Shown here: in pieces, positions 30,370 through 45,235 of the stretch | Position numbering within the stretch: the stretch's first letter is position 1 | Layout of the letters: the number at the start of each line of letters is the position of its first letter | Source of the DNA: Oceanobacillus halotolerans | GTDB taxonomy: Bacteria > Bacillota > Bacilli > Bacillales > Amphibacillaceae | Direction: 5' to 3' | Assembly: GCF_010993955.1 (NCBI RefSeq) | Contig: NZ_WIXL01000001.1 | Span: 336,909-400,908, forward strand | Length of the DNA stretch: 64,000 bases | Made by a program: the position numbers and the translations under genes | The notes under the pieces: generated by a model | What the model saw: only the letters and a program-made list of their open reading frames with translations | Database searches by the model: none | Told to the model about the DNA's origin: nothing

Positions 30370-30405
30370 AAGGATGCTTCCTAGAAAAGGGCAGCATCCT
30401 TTTTC
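30370..30405 (+). terminator. Terminator after glyA
   Basis: AAGGATGCT (30370-30378) pairs with AGCATCCTT (30393-30401), then T. Confidence 0.85.
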
Positions 30406-30502
30406 TGGATAGAAAGAAGTGCATCCTTAAAAACACGTCGGCATGACTTCACTTGAAAGCATCTGTATTATTCAGTACAATTTGTAAGATGGTAGTATTA
30501 GG

Positions 30503-30540
30503 GTGTTCAAAAATATATATCGCTGACTAGATTTGAACAC
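30503..30540 (+). other. Hairpin in the upp leader
   Basis: GTGTTCAAA (30503-30511) is a perfect complement of TTTGAACAC (30532-30540). It ends 28 bases before the upp ATG. No PyrR-binding consensus is visible, so its role is open. Confidence 0.45.
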
Positions 30541-30568
30541 ACATTATATAAAAGGAGCGGTCCGTCAT

Positions 30569-31198
30569 ATGGGAAATGTACATGTACTAGATCATCCATT
30601 AATTCAACATAAGTTAACGTACATACGTGATAAAGGAACAGGTACGAAAGAGTTTCGCGAATTAGTTGATGAAGTAGCAATGCTTATGGCTTTTGAAATC
30701 ACACGAAACCTCCCACTTCAGGAAAAAACCATTAACACACCTGTTATGGAAGCAAAAACAAAGGTGTTAGCTGGGAAGAAAATTGGACTAGTTCCCATTC
30801 TTCGCGCTGGTTTAGGAATGGTAGACGGTATGCTCAAGCTTATACCGGCAGCAAAAGTAGGGCATGTAGGATTATACCGTGACCCTGAAACATTAAAACC
30901 AGTTGAATATTATATCAAGCTTCCATCTGATATTTCGGAAAGGGAATTGATTGTCATTGATCCGATGCTTGCAACTGGGGGATCAGCAAATGATGCGATT
31001 CATTCCTTGAAAAAACGTGGTGCTAAACAGATTCGTTTAATGTGTTTAATTGCCGCACCAGAAGGCGTGGAAGTCATTAAAAAGGAACATCCTGATGTGG
31101 ATATTTATTTAGGAGCACTCGATGAAAAGCTAGACGAAAAAGGCTATATCATCCCAGGACTAGGCGATGCCGGTGACCGTCTATTTGGAACGAAATAA
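30569..31198 (+). CDS. upp: Uracil phosphoribosyltransferase
   Basis: The protein has 209 residues, same as B. subtilis Upp. The PRPP-binding motif [13 protein letters not shown] and the uracil-binding region [13 protein letters not shown] are present. It salvages uracil to UMP. ATG 30569 is chosen over an upstream in-frame codon at 30533 because AAAGGAGCGG precedes it and [11 protein letters not shown] matches the family. Confidence 0.96.
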   Translation: MGNVHVLDHPLIQHKLTYIRDKGTGTKEFRELVDEVAMLMAFEITRNLPLQEKTINTPVMEAKTKVLAGKKIGLVPILRAGLGMVDGMLKLIPAAKVGHVGLYRDPETLKPVEYYIKLPSDISERELIVIDPMLATGGSANDAIHSLKKRGAKQIRLMCLIAAPEGVEVIKKEHPDVDIYLGALDEKLDEKGYIIPGLGDAGDRLFGTK

Positions 31199-31210
31199 TT
31201 TTAGTATCCT

Positions 31211-31239
31211 AAAAACTCAGCTATTATGGCTGAGTTTTT
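31211..31239 (+). terminator. Terminator after upp
   Basis: AAAAACTCAGC (31211-31221) pairs with GCTGAGTTTTT (31229-31239), with a 7-nt loop. Confidence 0.88.
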
Positions 31240-31279
31240 GTGCTTTTAGATGGGGAAAGCTATCTGTTACTTAATCAGT

Positions 31280-31378
31280 ATGAGAAGTAGAGAAACAGAG
31301 CGTGCTTGTCAGTGCCCAACTCAGCATGAGAAACCCCTAAAAAGGAACAGAGCACACTTATCTATAGCCAAACCATAA
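31280..31378. repeat. R52 tandem tract 4 (two 52-bp units)
   Basis: AACAGAG at 31294 and 31346, 52 bases apart, each followed by C-rich or A-rich CTTGTC/CTTATC and AGTGCC/ATAGCC. The unit aligns with tract 1 (AAACGAGCATG...CTCGATGC). Strongly diverged. Confidence 0.5.
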
Positions 31379-31379
31379 A

Positions 31380-32225
31380 AATGAAGGCTGTTTTATAAAA
31401 AATTGATTTTTAAGCACAAAACTTAATGCATAGTTGATGTATGATGCGCGAGGCAAATTAAACCGTTGATTTCCGCTTCGGACAGTCGCTTTCATCACGG
31501 GCACAAGTGCGACATCTGTTCAACCTTGTTTGTTTTCACAGTGTCTTCTTCGCCGCAGGCACGGCCTCAGCCTCCTCTTTAGAAAAGCTAAAAGCGCCTT
31601 GGTCACCCCCGATTAGAAAACTTGGCTTGTCGCCAAGTGGCGAAAGCCTTAGTTGCACTTATGCAGTAAGTAGTTTCTTATCTGCCAAGCTTAAGCCGAG
31701 CCTCGGCGTGGCGCTTTTTGCCACAAAGAGGATAGACTTAAGACCTCGAGGGGGTAGGCGCTGAAGCTAGACATCTATATAAAAGCTAAAAGCGCCTTGG
31801 TCACCCCCGACAAGCTTAAGCCGAGCCTCGGCGTGGCGCTTTTTGCCACAAAGAGGATAGACTTAAGACCTCGAGGGGGTAGGCGCTGAAGCTAGACATC
31901 GGAAGAAGACCACTTCCTGCTCAGGTCTGCTCACGTGCTTTTCCTATAGGAGTCGACTGTGTCCTACGTTCCAATCAACTATTATTTTTAACAACAGAAA
32001 TGATAAGAATAAGGATAGCACAAAACTAGCGGAGGAAAACACGAAGACTCCTGCGGAAAAACGAGCCTAAGAGACCCCGCAGTGTGGGTTTCACGAGGAG
32101 GCTCGTGGGGAGTCCGCGGAAAGCGAAGTGTTTTTCCGTAGCGGTAATTATAGCTAAAGACTATTGCGTATAATATAGATTATGTGTCGTAGAAAACAAC
32201 AAAGTATGTGAAAAGAGCCTTTTTA
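31380..32225. repeat. R1 composite element copy 4 with duplicated R3 module
   Basis: Left end AACTTAATGCATAGTTGATG, R1 core at about 31507. Two R3 modules lie in tandem (about 31585-31780 and 31783-31900): both contain AAGCGCCTTGGTCACCCCCG, AAGCCGAGCCTCGGCG and TAGGCGCTGAAGCTAGACAT. The first also holds an 80-base insert (AAGTGGCGAAAGCC region). The right arm has GCGAAGTGTTTTTCCG and ends at TTGCGTATAATATAGATTAT. Frames through it (such as 31507-31764) are not genes. 32226-32391 is the upstream region of the protease gene. Confidence 0.78.
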
Positions 32226-32391
32226 TTAGAAGAATCGACGTTAATATAACATAGAATACGAAAAGAGCCAAAACTTAAAACAAAAAAAAGAGAATGAGCC
32301 AACACTTTTTATCCACAAATACAAATCCACTCAAATGTATGAAATTGCTTTCTAATACAAAACCTAACCGAAAAAGGAGGCGTATTTTTTC

Positions 32392-34572
32392 ATGCGGTAT
32401 AGTTACTTCTATTTCGTGATGCTAGCGGTAATAGTCTTCCTAATCCCGACAAATATACAAGCAAATTCCGATGATGAAACACAATCCATTATTATTGAAG
32501 TAGAAGGAGATCCGCATGAACATAAATCCTATATTGAATCCTATCATCCGTTTATAGAGATAGTTGCTACCTATGATACCTTGTTTACTGGTTTAGCAAT
32601 CAAAGGAACACCAGATAATCTAGAAAAAATGGATTCATTGGACTTTATTAAGGCGGTTCATCCTGTCAGGAGTTATGAAGCCTTACAAACAACTTATGAA
32701 GATATACAGGCAATTGAAGAAGAGGACATTGTCGTTCCTAACGCGCTAAATAATACAGACTATACCGGAAAAGGTGTAAAAGTAGGTGTGATCGACACAG
32801 GAATTGCCTATAACCATCCAGACTTAGCTCGTAATTATGTTAGTGGGTATGATGTTGTTGACTTGGACAAAGATCCGATGGAAACCCAGCCAAACCAAGG
32901 TCCACCAACCTTACACGGCTCCCATGTTGCAGGAATTATTGCGGGAAATGGTGCTTTAAGAGGAGTAGCTCCAGATGCGTCCCTTTATGCATATCGTGCA
33001 CTTGGTCCTGGTGGAATGGGATCGACCGTTCAAGTTATTGCAGCAATGGAACAAGCAGTAAATGATGGGGTAGATATTATTAATTTATCGCTTGGGAATT
33101 CGGTTAATGGCCCAGATTATCCGACCAGTATGGCAGTGAATAAAGCGGTAGAGTTAGGAGTATCAGTTGTGATCGCAAACGGAAATAGTGGACCTGATCG
33201 ATGGACAGTTGGCTCACCAGCAACGGCAACAAAAGCAGTCGGGGTAGGTGCACTAGCCCAGCCACAAGAAATTCCACAGCTATATGAACCTGCTAAAGAC
33301 AAAACAATTTCACTAACAACCATGATTGGATCCGTCCCATGGCAACTAGATTTCCCTTATCCAGTAGTGGACTTTAGGAAAAATCAACAGGGTGCTCATG
33401 ATAAAATTGCTTTGATTAAACGTAGTGATGTTCCATTTTATGAATTAGCAAAACGCGCGGAAGAAAGTGGTGCTGTAGCCGTATTGATCTATCATGATGA
33501 GGAGGAAGCACTGCAAGGATCAATTGAGAATGAAGGTGAACCTATATCTATTCCAGTAGCAGTTATTTCAAAGGATGACGCAGAGTGGTTACGTGAACAA
33601 GATAATCCAACTGTGGAAACCACTTTTGAAAAGACCGACACAACGATAGCTAAGTTTAGCTCACGTGGTCCTGTTACAGTCAATTGGGACATAAAACCAG
33701 AAGTGATTGCACCAGGAACCAATATTTTAAGTACCGTTCCAGGAGGGTATCAAATTTTACAAGGGACAAGCATGGCAGCACCTCATGTAACTGGTGCAAT
33801 AGCACTCATTAAGGAGGCACATCCAGATTGGACCCCAACTCAAATTAGGGGAGCATTAACGACAACGGCTTCTCCTTTACAGGATGAAGAAGGGGAAATG
33901 CTCGATCCAGTTATACAAGGAACAGGGGAAATTCAACCTGATAAAGCAATTAACACAGGTACCATTATTGACCATCCATTATTAGCCTTTGGGAAAATTG
34001 ATTCCTATCGAGAAGAAGTAGTGAAAGAAATAACGATTGAAAATACATCAAATGAGGCGCAAACCTATTCATTCGATATCCCAAAAAAGGAGAAAGGGTT
34101 AACATGGAGCCTGCCACAATCTTTTACGATAGAAGCAAATGAGGAGAAAACGATTTCAATTGAAGTCAGTGTAACAAGCCCACAACTAGAAAATGGCGTT
34201 CACCAAGGATGGCTACGTCTACATCAACATGACAACACTTATCAACTTCCTTATTTATTTGTGAATCAAACTGCTGATCAACCAAAAGCAATGGGATTTG
34301 AATTCACATTAAAACCATTTGAGGATGATACGTATGTTTATCGTCTGTATGTAACCGAACCAGCTGAAAGAATTGAAGTAATACTTTATGATCCAGTAAC
34401 CCTAATGTATGAACGAACATTTCTAGAAATAGAGGATGTTAAAACAGGTATGAATGAGGGATATATGGATCAATCAGAAATAGGAGAACCTGGTGAATAT
34501 GCAGCATTCATTGTTGTGCATGCAGAAGACGGTAGTGTAGAAAGTTATGAAACAGAGTTATTTATTGAATAG
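32392..34572 (+). CDS. vpr: Secreted subtilisin-family serine protease, Vpr type
   Basis: The protein has 726 residues. Signal peptide to about residue 25, an I9-like propeptide (about 30-100), and a peptidase S8 domain with the catalytic triad D135 (GVIDTGIA), H175 (HGSHVAG) and S460 (GTSMAAPHVTG) and oxyanion N265. A protease-associated domain is inserted at about 335-410. A beta-rich C-terminal region (about 530-726) follows. It is shorter than B. subtilis Vpr (about 806). It is probably exported and degrades extracellular protein. A strong AAAGGAGG lies 11 bases upstream. B. subtilis has no protease between upp and atpI. Confidence 0.93.
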   Translation: MRYSYFYFVMLAVIVFLIPTNIQANSDDETQSIIIEVEGDPHEHKSYIESYHPFIEIVATYDTLFTGLAIKGTPDNLEKMDSLDFIKAVHPVRSYEALQTTYEDIQAIEEEDIVVPNALNNTDYTGKGVKVGVIDTGIAYNHPDLARNYVSGYDVVDLDKDPMETQPNQGPPTLHGSHVAGIIAGNGALRGVAPDASLYAYRALGPGGMGSTVQVIAAMEQAVNDGVDIINLSLGNSVNGPDYPTSMAVNKAVELGVSVVIANGNSGPDRWTVGSPATATKAVGVGALAQPQEIPQLYEPAKDKTISLTTMIGSVPWQLDFPYPVVDFRKNQQGAHDKIALIKRSDVPFYELAKRAEESGAVAVLIYHDEEEALQGSIENEGEPISIPVAVISKDDAEWLREQDNPTVETTFEKTDTTIAKFSSRGPVTVNWDIKPEVIAPGTNILSTVPGGYQILQGTSMAAPHVTGAIALIKEAHPDWTPTQIRGALTTTASPLQDEEGEMLDPVIQGTGEIQPDKAINTGTIIDHPLLAFGKIDSYREEVVKEITIENTSNEAQTYSFDIPKKEKGLTWSLPQSFTIEANEEKTISIEVSVTSPQLENGVHQGWLRLHQHDNTYQLPYLFVNQTADQPKAMGFEFTLKPFEDDTYVYRLYVTEPAERIEVILYDPVTLMYERTFLEIEDVKTGMNEGYMDQSEIGEPGEYAAFIVVHAEDGSVESYETELFIE

Positions 34573-34791
34573 GGGAAAAGAAATAATAATGTGTGTCGAC
34601 AAGTGACGAATAGTGTTCACAAAAATGTCATATTGTCGGCATGCTTTTTCATATATAATGGCAACTATGAATAGTATGGCAATTGGTGAAGATTAATCCC
34701 TAAGTTAGAGGCTAGGTTAACGCTTACAACACTTATTAATAAGGAGAAAAAAATGGAAGGAGAACGAACCTATAGAAACGCTTCAAACCAA

Positions 34792-34828
34792 TTGACAACA
34801 CGATACCGCTATTGTACACTTGCTTAGT
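34792..34828 (+). promoter_or_regulatory. Promoter of the atp operon
   Basis: A perfect TTGACA (34792-34797), a 17-bp spacer and TACACT (34815-34820), giving a leader of about 150 nt before atpI. From 34573 to 34791 I see no ORF of quality; a 24-codon frame (34753-34827) overlaps the promoter itself. Confidence 0.75.
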
Positions 34829-34976
34829 GTGGAATGGTAAGGTTTTCACCGAAATGCAATAATTATCGGTACAACTAAATTCAATCTACGTTAAGCATAT
34901 CCTTTAATTGCTACATATGTAGTGACGATTCTCACATTATTTACTAAATGATTGATTAATAGGAGAAATGTAACTC

Positions 34977-36091
<1,115 letters not shown>

Positions 36092-36147
36092 ATATGGTGA
36101 ATAACCCAGTTTTTTAACTGGAATTATTTAAAAAATTATACAACTAA

Positions 36148-36372
<225 letters not shown>

Positions 36373-36515
36373 TTTTTTATATACGAAGTATCGAATCGAA
36401 TGGCGAAGATAATCTTCTAAGAACCTTCGCCGTTGTTTCATGATTAGATAATAGTTAGAAAAGACAAAAAAATGTATATAAATATTCACTTATCACGGTG
36501 AAAGGAGTGAATACG

Positions 36516-37043
36516 GTGCAAGGATTCTATGAATTCCCTATTATATATGCTTCACTTGGAGGTCTCTATGTTGGAGATATGCTAATGCAATTGTTTTTCT
36601 TTATTGTATTACTCTTATTAGTGAAGAAATTCGCTTGGGGTCCAGTGATGAACATGATGCAAAAGCGTGAAGATTATATTGCTGGAGAAATCGAAGCGGC
36701 AGAGAAAAGTCGTCAAGAAGCTGAAAAAGCAACAGAAGAGGCAACAGTCCAATTGAAACAAACGAAACAAGAAGCACAAAAGATTATTGAAGATGCAAAA
36801 AACGCTGGTGCCAACCAAGAACGCGATATTGTTGAAAATGCGCGTCAAGAAGCGGAGCGTATTAAAAAGTCAGCACAAGAAGAAATTCAAAATGAAAAAG
36901 AAAAAGCAGTACAAGCACTTCAAGATCAAGTGGCTTCCTTGTCTGTCTTAATTGCAAGTAAAGTAATTGAGAAAGAAGTAAGCGCACAGGATCAAGAACA
37001 ATTGATCGAAGAATACATTAAAGAGATAGGAGAAGAGCGATGA
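36516..37043 (+). CDS. atpF: F0F1 ATP synthase subunit b
   Basis: The protein has 175 residues: one N-terminal membrane helix (about 15-37, then WGPVMNMMQKRE) and a long charged coiled coil forming the peripheral stalk. GTG 36516 is chosen because AAAGGAG lies 8 bases upstream. It overlaps atpH by four bases. Confidence 0.94.
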   Translation: MQGFYEFPIIYASLGGLYVGDMLMQLFFFIVLLLLVKKFAWGPVMNMMQKREDYIAGEIEAAEKSRQEAEKATEEATVQLKQTKQEAQKIIEDAKNAGANQERDIVENARQEAERIKKSAQEEIQNEKEKAVQALQDQVASLSVLIASKVIEKEVSAQDQEQLIEEYIKEIGEER

Positions 37044-37588
37044 GTGAACGAGTAGTAGCCAAACGTTATGCAGATGCTCTTTTTCAGCTCGGTAATGAAA
37101 AATCAAATTTGGATCAACTTGTTGAAGAATTCCGTGTCGTTCGAGACATTTTCCAAAGCAATCAAGAACTTGTACCATTCCTGAAACATCCTCGTATTGC
37201 GGTCGCAACGAAAAAGGCGTTTTTAGAAGAGGCCCTTTTCGAACAAATATCAGTGGACGTGATTCGTACATTAAAACTACTCGTTGATAGGCATCGAATA
37301 GAACATGTACCAGCAATAGTAGACCACTTTATTGATCGTGTTAATGAGGCTAAAGGAATTGCAGAAGTAACCGTATATTCTGTACGAGAATTAACGGATG
37401 AACATAAACAGGAGCTTGAAAGCACATTTGCGAAGCGTTTTAATAAAGAAACAATTCAGTTAGAAAATGTGGTCGATCCAAGTCTTATCGGTGGTTTAAA
37501 AATCCGTATGGGTAATACGATCCTTGATGGATCAATTAGTGGTAAATTACGCCGTATCGAGCGGAATATTGTAACAGTAAACAATTGA
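37040..37588 (+). CDS. atpH: F0F1 ATP synthase subunit delta
   Basis: A 182-residue OSCP/delta protein (VAKRYADALFQLG at the N terminus, PSLIGGLKIRMGN near the C terminus). It joins the peripheral stalk to the alpha subunits. Its ATG overlaps the atpF stop in ATGA, indicating coupling. Confidence 0.95.
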   Translation: MSERVVAKRYADALFQLGNEKSNLDQLVEEFRVVRDIFQSNQELVPFLKHPRIAVATKKAFLEEALFEQISVDVIRTLKLLVDRHRIEHVPAIVDHFIDRVNEAKGIAEVTVYSVRELTDEHKQELESTFAKRFNKETIQLENVVDPSLIGGLKIRMGNTILDGSISGKLRRIERNIVTVNN

Positions 37589-37600
37589 AGATAGGGGTGA

Positions 37601-39118
<1,518 letters not shown>

Positions 39119-39170
39119 AATGTATTGGGATCAAATAAATTAAAGTGAAGAACAAGGGAAAAGAGTTAAT

Positions 39171-39202
39171 AGAAAGTGCAAGATTGAAATCGTGCTCTTT
39201 CT
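39171..39202 (+). other. Intercistronic hairpin between atpA and atpG
   Basis: AGAAAGTGCA (39171-39180) pairs with TGCTCTTTCT (39193-39202) with one T-T mismatch, in the 120-base gap. It lacks a T tract, so it is more likely to affect mRNA processing or stability than to terminate. Confidence 0.45.
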
Positions 39203-39232
39203 AAACTCTAACCTAGTCAGAAAGTGTGGTGA

Positions 39233-40096
<864 letters not shown>

Positions 40097-40118
40097 CTCC
40101 TTTGCCAAGATAAGTTAG

Positions 40119-41546
<1,428 letters not shown>

Positions 41547-41612
41547 TATAGGAAGGCATTTAGTAGAGGCAGCGGATTACGTTATGAAATAATTCGTTAC
41601 GAAATATCTTAA

Positions 41613-42035
<423 letters not shown>

Positions 42036-42098
42036 AAAGATATTCGGATAATGTATCTATATATTTCCGAATCGTCGTTTTCGTACTAATTAATTACT

Positions 42099-42139
42099 AA
42101 AATCTCTTGTAACTGAATGATAGTTACAAGAGATTTTTT
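42099..42139 (+). terminator. Terminator of the atp operon
   Basis: AAATCTCTTGTAACT (42100-42114) pairs with AGTTACAAGAGATTT (42122-42136), 7-nt loop, then T. Confidence 0.92.
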
Positions 42140-42215
42140 GTTCTGGCTTTTCTGGGTGGGGTGTTTTGATTCACCTAGACTCGAACGTTAGTTTAGGATG
42201 GCACAGGTGTGGAAA

Positions 42216-42341
42216 CTGAACCATTGGATACGAAAACTGAACCTCGGGCCATGACGACCGAACCACGTATAGCTAAAACTGAACCCGAGGCTAGGACGAC
42301 TGGACCTCAGAATATGACACCTGAACCCCAAGGTCCTAGGT
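42216..42341. repeat. Tandem tract of six 21-bp units
   Basis: CTGAACC (or CCGAACC, CTGGACC) begins at 42216, 42237, 42258, 42279, 42300 and 42321, exactly 21 bases apart each time. The other 14 bases alternate between types, giving a 42-bp higher-order period: units 1 and 3 end in AAAA, units 2 and 4 in GACGA. On the minus strand the frame stays open for 61 codons and gives a heptapeptide repeat with GF or WF, but without a ribosome site. Beyond it, 42342-42620 holds only AT-rich sequence. Confidence 0.85.
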
Positions 42342-42620
42342 CCTAGCCGGCTTTGTCGGAAACAGAATGACATAGAATGACAACAATATCATTTTCTACT
42401 AAAAACGCGGTTATCTCCTTTAAAATAAAAGTTAAACCGTAATACTTTGTCGATATTTCCCAGGAAATTCGTTTCTTCTGCAATCTTTTACAAAAACAGC
42501 CAAAACAGGTATCTCCTATAGGTGTTTTCTCCTAAGCAATTCGTTGACAATTAGTAAGATACATGGCAAAGTAAAAGTTATAACCTAGCAAATTATTATG
42601 GATATATAAGGTGGTTTTTC

Positions 42621-42851
42621 ATGTTTTCTATTGGGCAAATAGCTATCACAAGTATGATTTCACATTTACTGTTTATCTTTGTTACTTGGCAAGTGATCCA
42701 GACCATTAATATTGACCCACTTATTCGAAAAGGAAAAGGAAAAGAAGCGAAAATATTATTAGTATTTATTGCGATCATTATTGGCTCAGGTGTCAGTCGG
42801 TTTTTCCTCGAATTCCTTCAATGGTCACAAGACCTTACCTATTTATTTTAA
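42621..42851 (+). CDS. ywzB: DUF1146 family small membrane protein YwzB
   Basis: A 76-residue protein with two membrane helices (about 4-27 and 46-65), matching YwzB in length and position after the atp operon. Function unknown. AAGGTGG precedes the ATG. Confidence 0.88.
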   Translation: MFSIGQIAITSMISHLLFIFVTWQVIQTINIDPLIRKGKGKEAKILLVFIAIIIGSGVSRFFLEFLQWSQDLTYLF

Positions 42852-43053
42852 TTAGGATATTAAATAGGGCTCGAAAATAGACTACATCGAATGGTCTCAA
42901 TTCATGTAAAATAGCTTAAAAGTGAATAAGTTCCTCAGCCTCTTTTGCATGAACAACGTAAACTAGCAATCTAGTATATGTCGAAATTTCATATGTATGT
43001 AATAGATTCCTTCCGTTCACACTATAAGTATAGTAGAACAGGGAGGTTTTTTT

Positions 43054-43773
43054 ATGAAAAAGCAATTATTTCTATTTATAACGATATGTTTTCTGTTTAT
43101 ACCACATCTATCATTGGCTCAACACCCTGATAGAGATGAATTAATAGATATAGCTACATATACATTAGCCCAAGGTCTAGGTATCGATGAGTGGGAAGTT
43201 ACGATAAAGGAACATATAGATCGTGAAGAGGTGAAGGAAACAATCGACCAGCTAAAAAATAGTTATAAGGCCTCTAGAAAAGAAGATGATAACAGTATAG
43301 AATATTCATTTAGAGACATTAGACCATCAAATGAACTGGAATCATTCATAAAACTCATCATTCCGAAAGAACAACAGTATAAAGTGGAGCTTGTTGCAGT
43401 AGTTGAGGGTAATACGTGGAATGATTCGATTGAGGAAGACTACGAATCAACAAAAAATAATATATTGCAACAGTATTTTACAGCCTCTGCCAAAATATTT
43501 TCTTGTTTGACTACTACGAAACATGATATAATCGATAGTGTTTATTTTTTGAAAGAGTTTTATTCGGATTTTCAATTTAATGAAATTAATAGACAGAATG
43601 ATAGTGTAACGGGTTCTACTTATAAACAGATTATTTCGGGTCATACACCAAGATGGGATAATCAAATTATGCTATTAGAGGAACCAATGAATATGGAATT
43701 AGTGGTAAAAAAAACACATAATCAACAAGAAAAAATCACAATTGGAACACCTATCCTAATAAATGAATACTAA
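43054..43773 (+). CDS. ywmB: YwmB-like secreted protein
   Basis: A 239-residue protein with a clear Sec signal (KKQLFLFITICFLFIPHLSLA). The mature part fits YwmB (TATA-box-binding-like fold, function unknown), which precedes murAA in B. subtilis. Identification rests on position, size and signal more than on motifs. GGGAGG precedes the ATG. Confidence 0.8.
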   Translation: MKKQLFLFITICFLFIPHLSLAQHPDRDELIDIATYTLAQGLGIDEWEVTIKEHIDREEVKETIDQLKNSYKASRKEDDNSIEYSFRDIRPSNELESFIKLIIPKEQQYKVELVAVVEGNTWNDSIEEDYESTKNNILQQYFTASAKIFSCLTTTKHDIIDSVYFLKEFYSDFQFNEINRQNDSVTGSTYKQIISGHTPRWDNQIMLLEEPMNMELVVKKTHNQQEKITIGTPILINEY

Positions 43774-43807
43774 TATAGGGAAAACAGATCTGAAGGGGAT
43801 TTGAAAT

Positions 43808-45136
43808 ATGGAAAAAATCATCGTAAGAGGCGGGAATCAACTGAACGGTACCGTAAAAGTCGAAGGTGCCAAAAATGCAGTATTACCCGTTATTACTGCG
43901 AGTATTCTTGCGAGTAAAGGCAAAAGTGTCATTACAGAAGTTCCTGCTTTAGCTGATGTATATACAATTAATGAAGTATTACGTAATTTAAATGCAGATG
44001 TACAATTTGAAAATAACACGATTACAATTGATGCTTCAAAATCATTATTAACAGAGGCTCCATTCGAATATGTTAGTAAAATGCGAGCATCTGTCCTCGT
44101 ATTAGGACCTTTACTAGCTCGTTATGGTCATGCAAATGTTGCTATGCCTGGTGGCTGTGCAATTGGCTCACGCCCAATTGATTTACATTTAAAAGGATTT
44201 GAAGCAATGGGAGCAGATGTCCATGTTGGCAATGGCTTTGTAGAACTTAATGTCGTTGGGCGTTTACAAGGTGCAAAAATCTATTTAGATATGCCAAGTG
44301 TTGGTGCAACAGAGAATATTATGATGGCAGCTACTTTGGCAGAAGGAACAACGGTTATTGAAAATTGTGCCAAAGAACCAGAAATTGTAGACCTTGCCAA
44401 TTACTTAAATAAAATGGGTGCAAAAGTAGTTGGCGCAGGGACTGAAACGATCCGTATCAAGGGTGTGGATGAATTGCATGCCACCGAACACCCAATAATC
44501 CCAGATCGTGTCGAAGCAGGTACGTTTATGGTTGCTGCTGCAATTACTGGAGGAAACATCTTAATTGAAAACGCAGAAATGGAGCATCTACGTTCTGTTA
44601 TCTCAAAATTAGAAGAAATGAACGTGATGATAAAGCCTGAAAAAAATGGTATCCGCGTAATAGGACCTGAAACATTAAAATCAACAGATATCAAAACATT
44701 ACCTCATCCTGGTTTTCCTACCGATATGCAATCCCAGTTGATGGCTTTAATGTTATGTGCGGAAGGTACTAGTATGATTACTGAAACCGTTTTTGAAAAT
44801 CGTTTTATGCATGTGGAAGAATTTCGCCGTATGAACGCTAAAATGAAAATCGAAGGTAGAAGTGTCATTATTGAAGGCCCATGTGAATTACAAGGCGCTG
44901 AAGTTGCTGCGACCGATTTACGTGCAGCCGCAGCATTAATAATTGCTGGCCTTCGTGCAAATGGCTATACCCGTGTTACAGAATTAAAGCATCTTGATCG
45001 AGGCTATGTTGATTTTGCTGGTAAATTAAAGCAATTAGGTGCTAATATTGAGCGGATTGATGAAGACGGAAGTGTAATGAATCCAGTTGCCGAGTTGAAT
45101 TATAGGAATTCTAAAATAGTCGCCAAGTTATCATAA
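43808..45136 (+). CDS. murAA: UDP-N-acetylglucosamine 1-carboxyvinyltransferase, main paralogue MurAA
   Basis: The protein has 442 residues. K22 (GAKNA) and the PEP-binding, fosfomycin-sensitive C117 in [15 protein letters not shown] are present. It catalyses the same step as the MurAB paralogue 31 kb away. The ywmB-murAA-spoIID order marks it as the principal enzyme. The C terminus is slightly extended ([19 protein letters not shown]). Confidence 0.96.
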   Translation: MEKIIVRGGNQLNGTVKVEGAKNAVLPVITASILASKGKSVITEVPALADVYTINEVLRNLNADVQFENNTITIDASKSLLTEAPFEYVSKMRASVLVLGPLLARYGHANVAMPGGCAIGSRPIDLHLKGFEAMGADVHVGNGFVELNVVGRLQGAKIYLDMPSVGATENIMMAATLAEGTTVIENCAKEPEIVDLANYLNKMGAKVVGAGTETIRIKGVDELHATEHPIIPDRVEAGTFMVAAAITGGNILIENAEMEHLRSVISKLEEMNVMIKPEKNGIRVIGPETLKSTDIKTLPHPGFPTDMQSQLMALMLCAEGTSMITETVFENRFMHVEEFRRMNAKMKIEGRSVIIEGPCELQGAEVAATDLRAAAALIIAGLRANGYTRVTELKHLDRGYVDFAGKLKQLGANIERIDEDGSVMNPVAELNYRNSKIVAKLS

Positions 45137-45155
45137 CAAATAGGAAATGTATCGT

Positions 45156-45188
45156 AAAACAGATGGTCATTAGGCCATCTGTTTTTTT
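45156..45188 (+). terminator. Terminator after murAA
   Basis: AAAACAGATGGTC (45156-45168) pairs with GGCCATCTGTTTT, followed by T. An R2 element starts directly behind the T run. Confidence 0.9.
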
Positions 45189-45190
45189 GT

Positions 45191-45235
45191 TACACGTTAG
45201 GAAAGGATAAAATGTTAGCCAAGAAATGGACTCGA
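45191..45235. repeat. R2 element, partial copy
   Basis: TACACGTTAGGAAAGGATAA at 45191, then AATGTTAGCCAAGAAATGGA and CTCGAC. The second half is missing; an R1 copy begins where it breaks off. Confidence 0.7.

Noticed and set aside
31507..31764. Open frame of 85 codons before the vpr-type gene
   Set aside because: It runs through the R1 core and an R3 module. The same DNA recurs elsewhere in other frames with stops, so it is not coding.
34753..34827. Possible 24-codon leader gene before atpI, with AAGGAG upstream
   Set aside because: The frame overlaps the predicted atp promoter, so it would not be on the atp transcript, and no other promoter is clear. Kept only as a note.
42188..42373. Minus-strand 61-codon frame with heptapeptide repeats across the 21-bp array
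   Set aside because: The open frame follows automatically from a 21-bp period. No ribosome site or promoter was seen.
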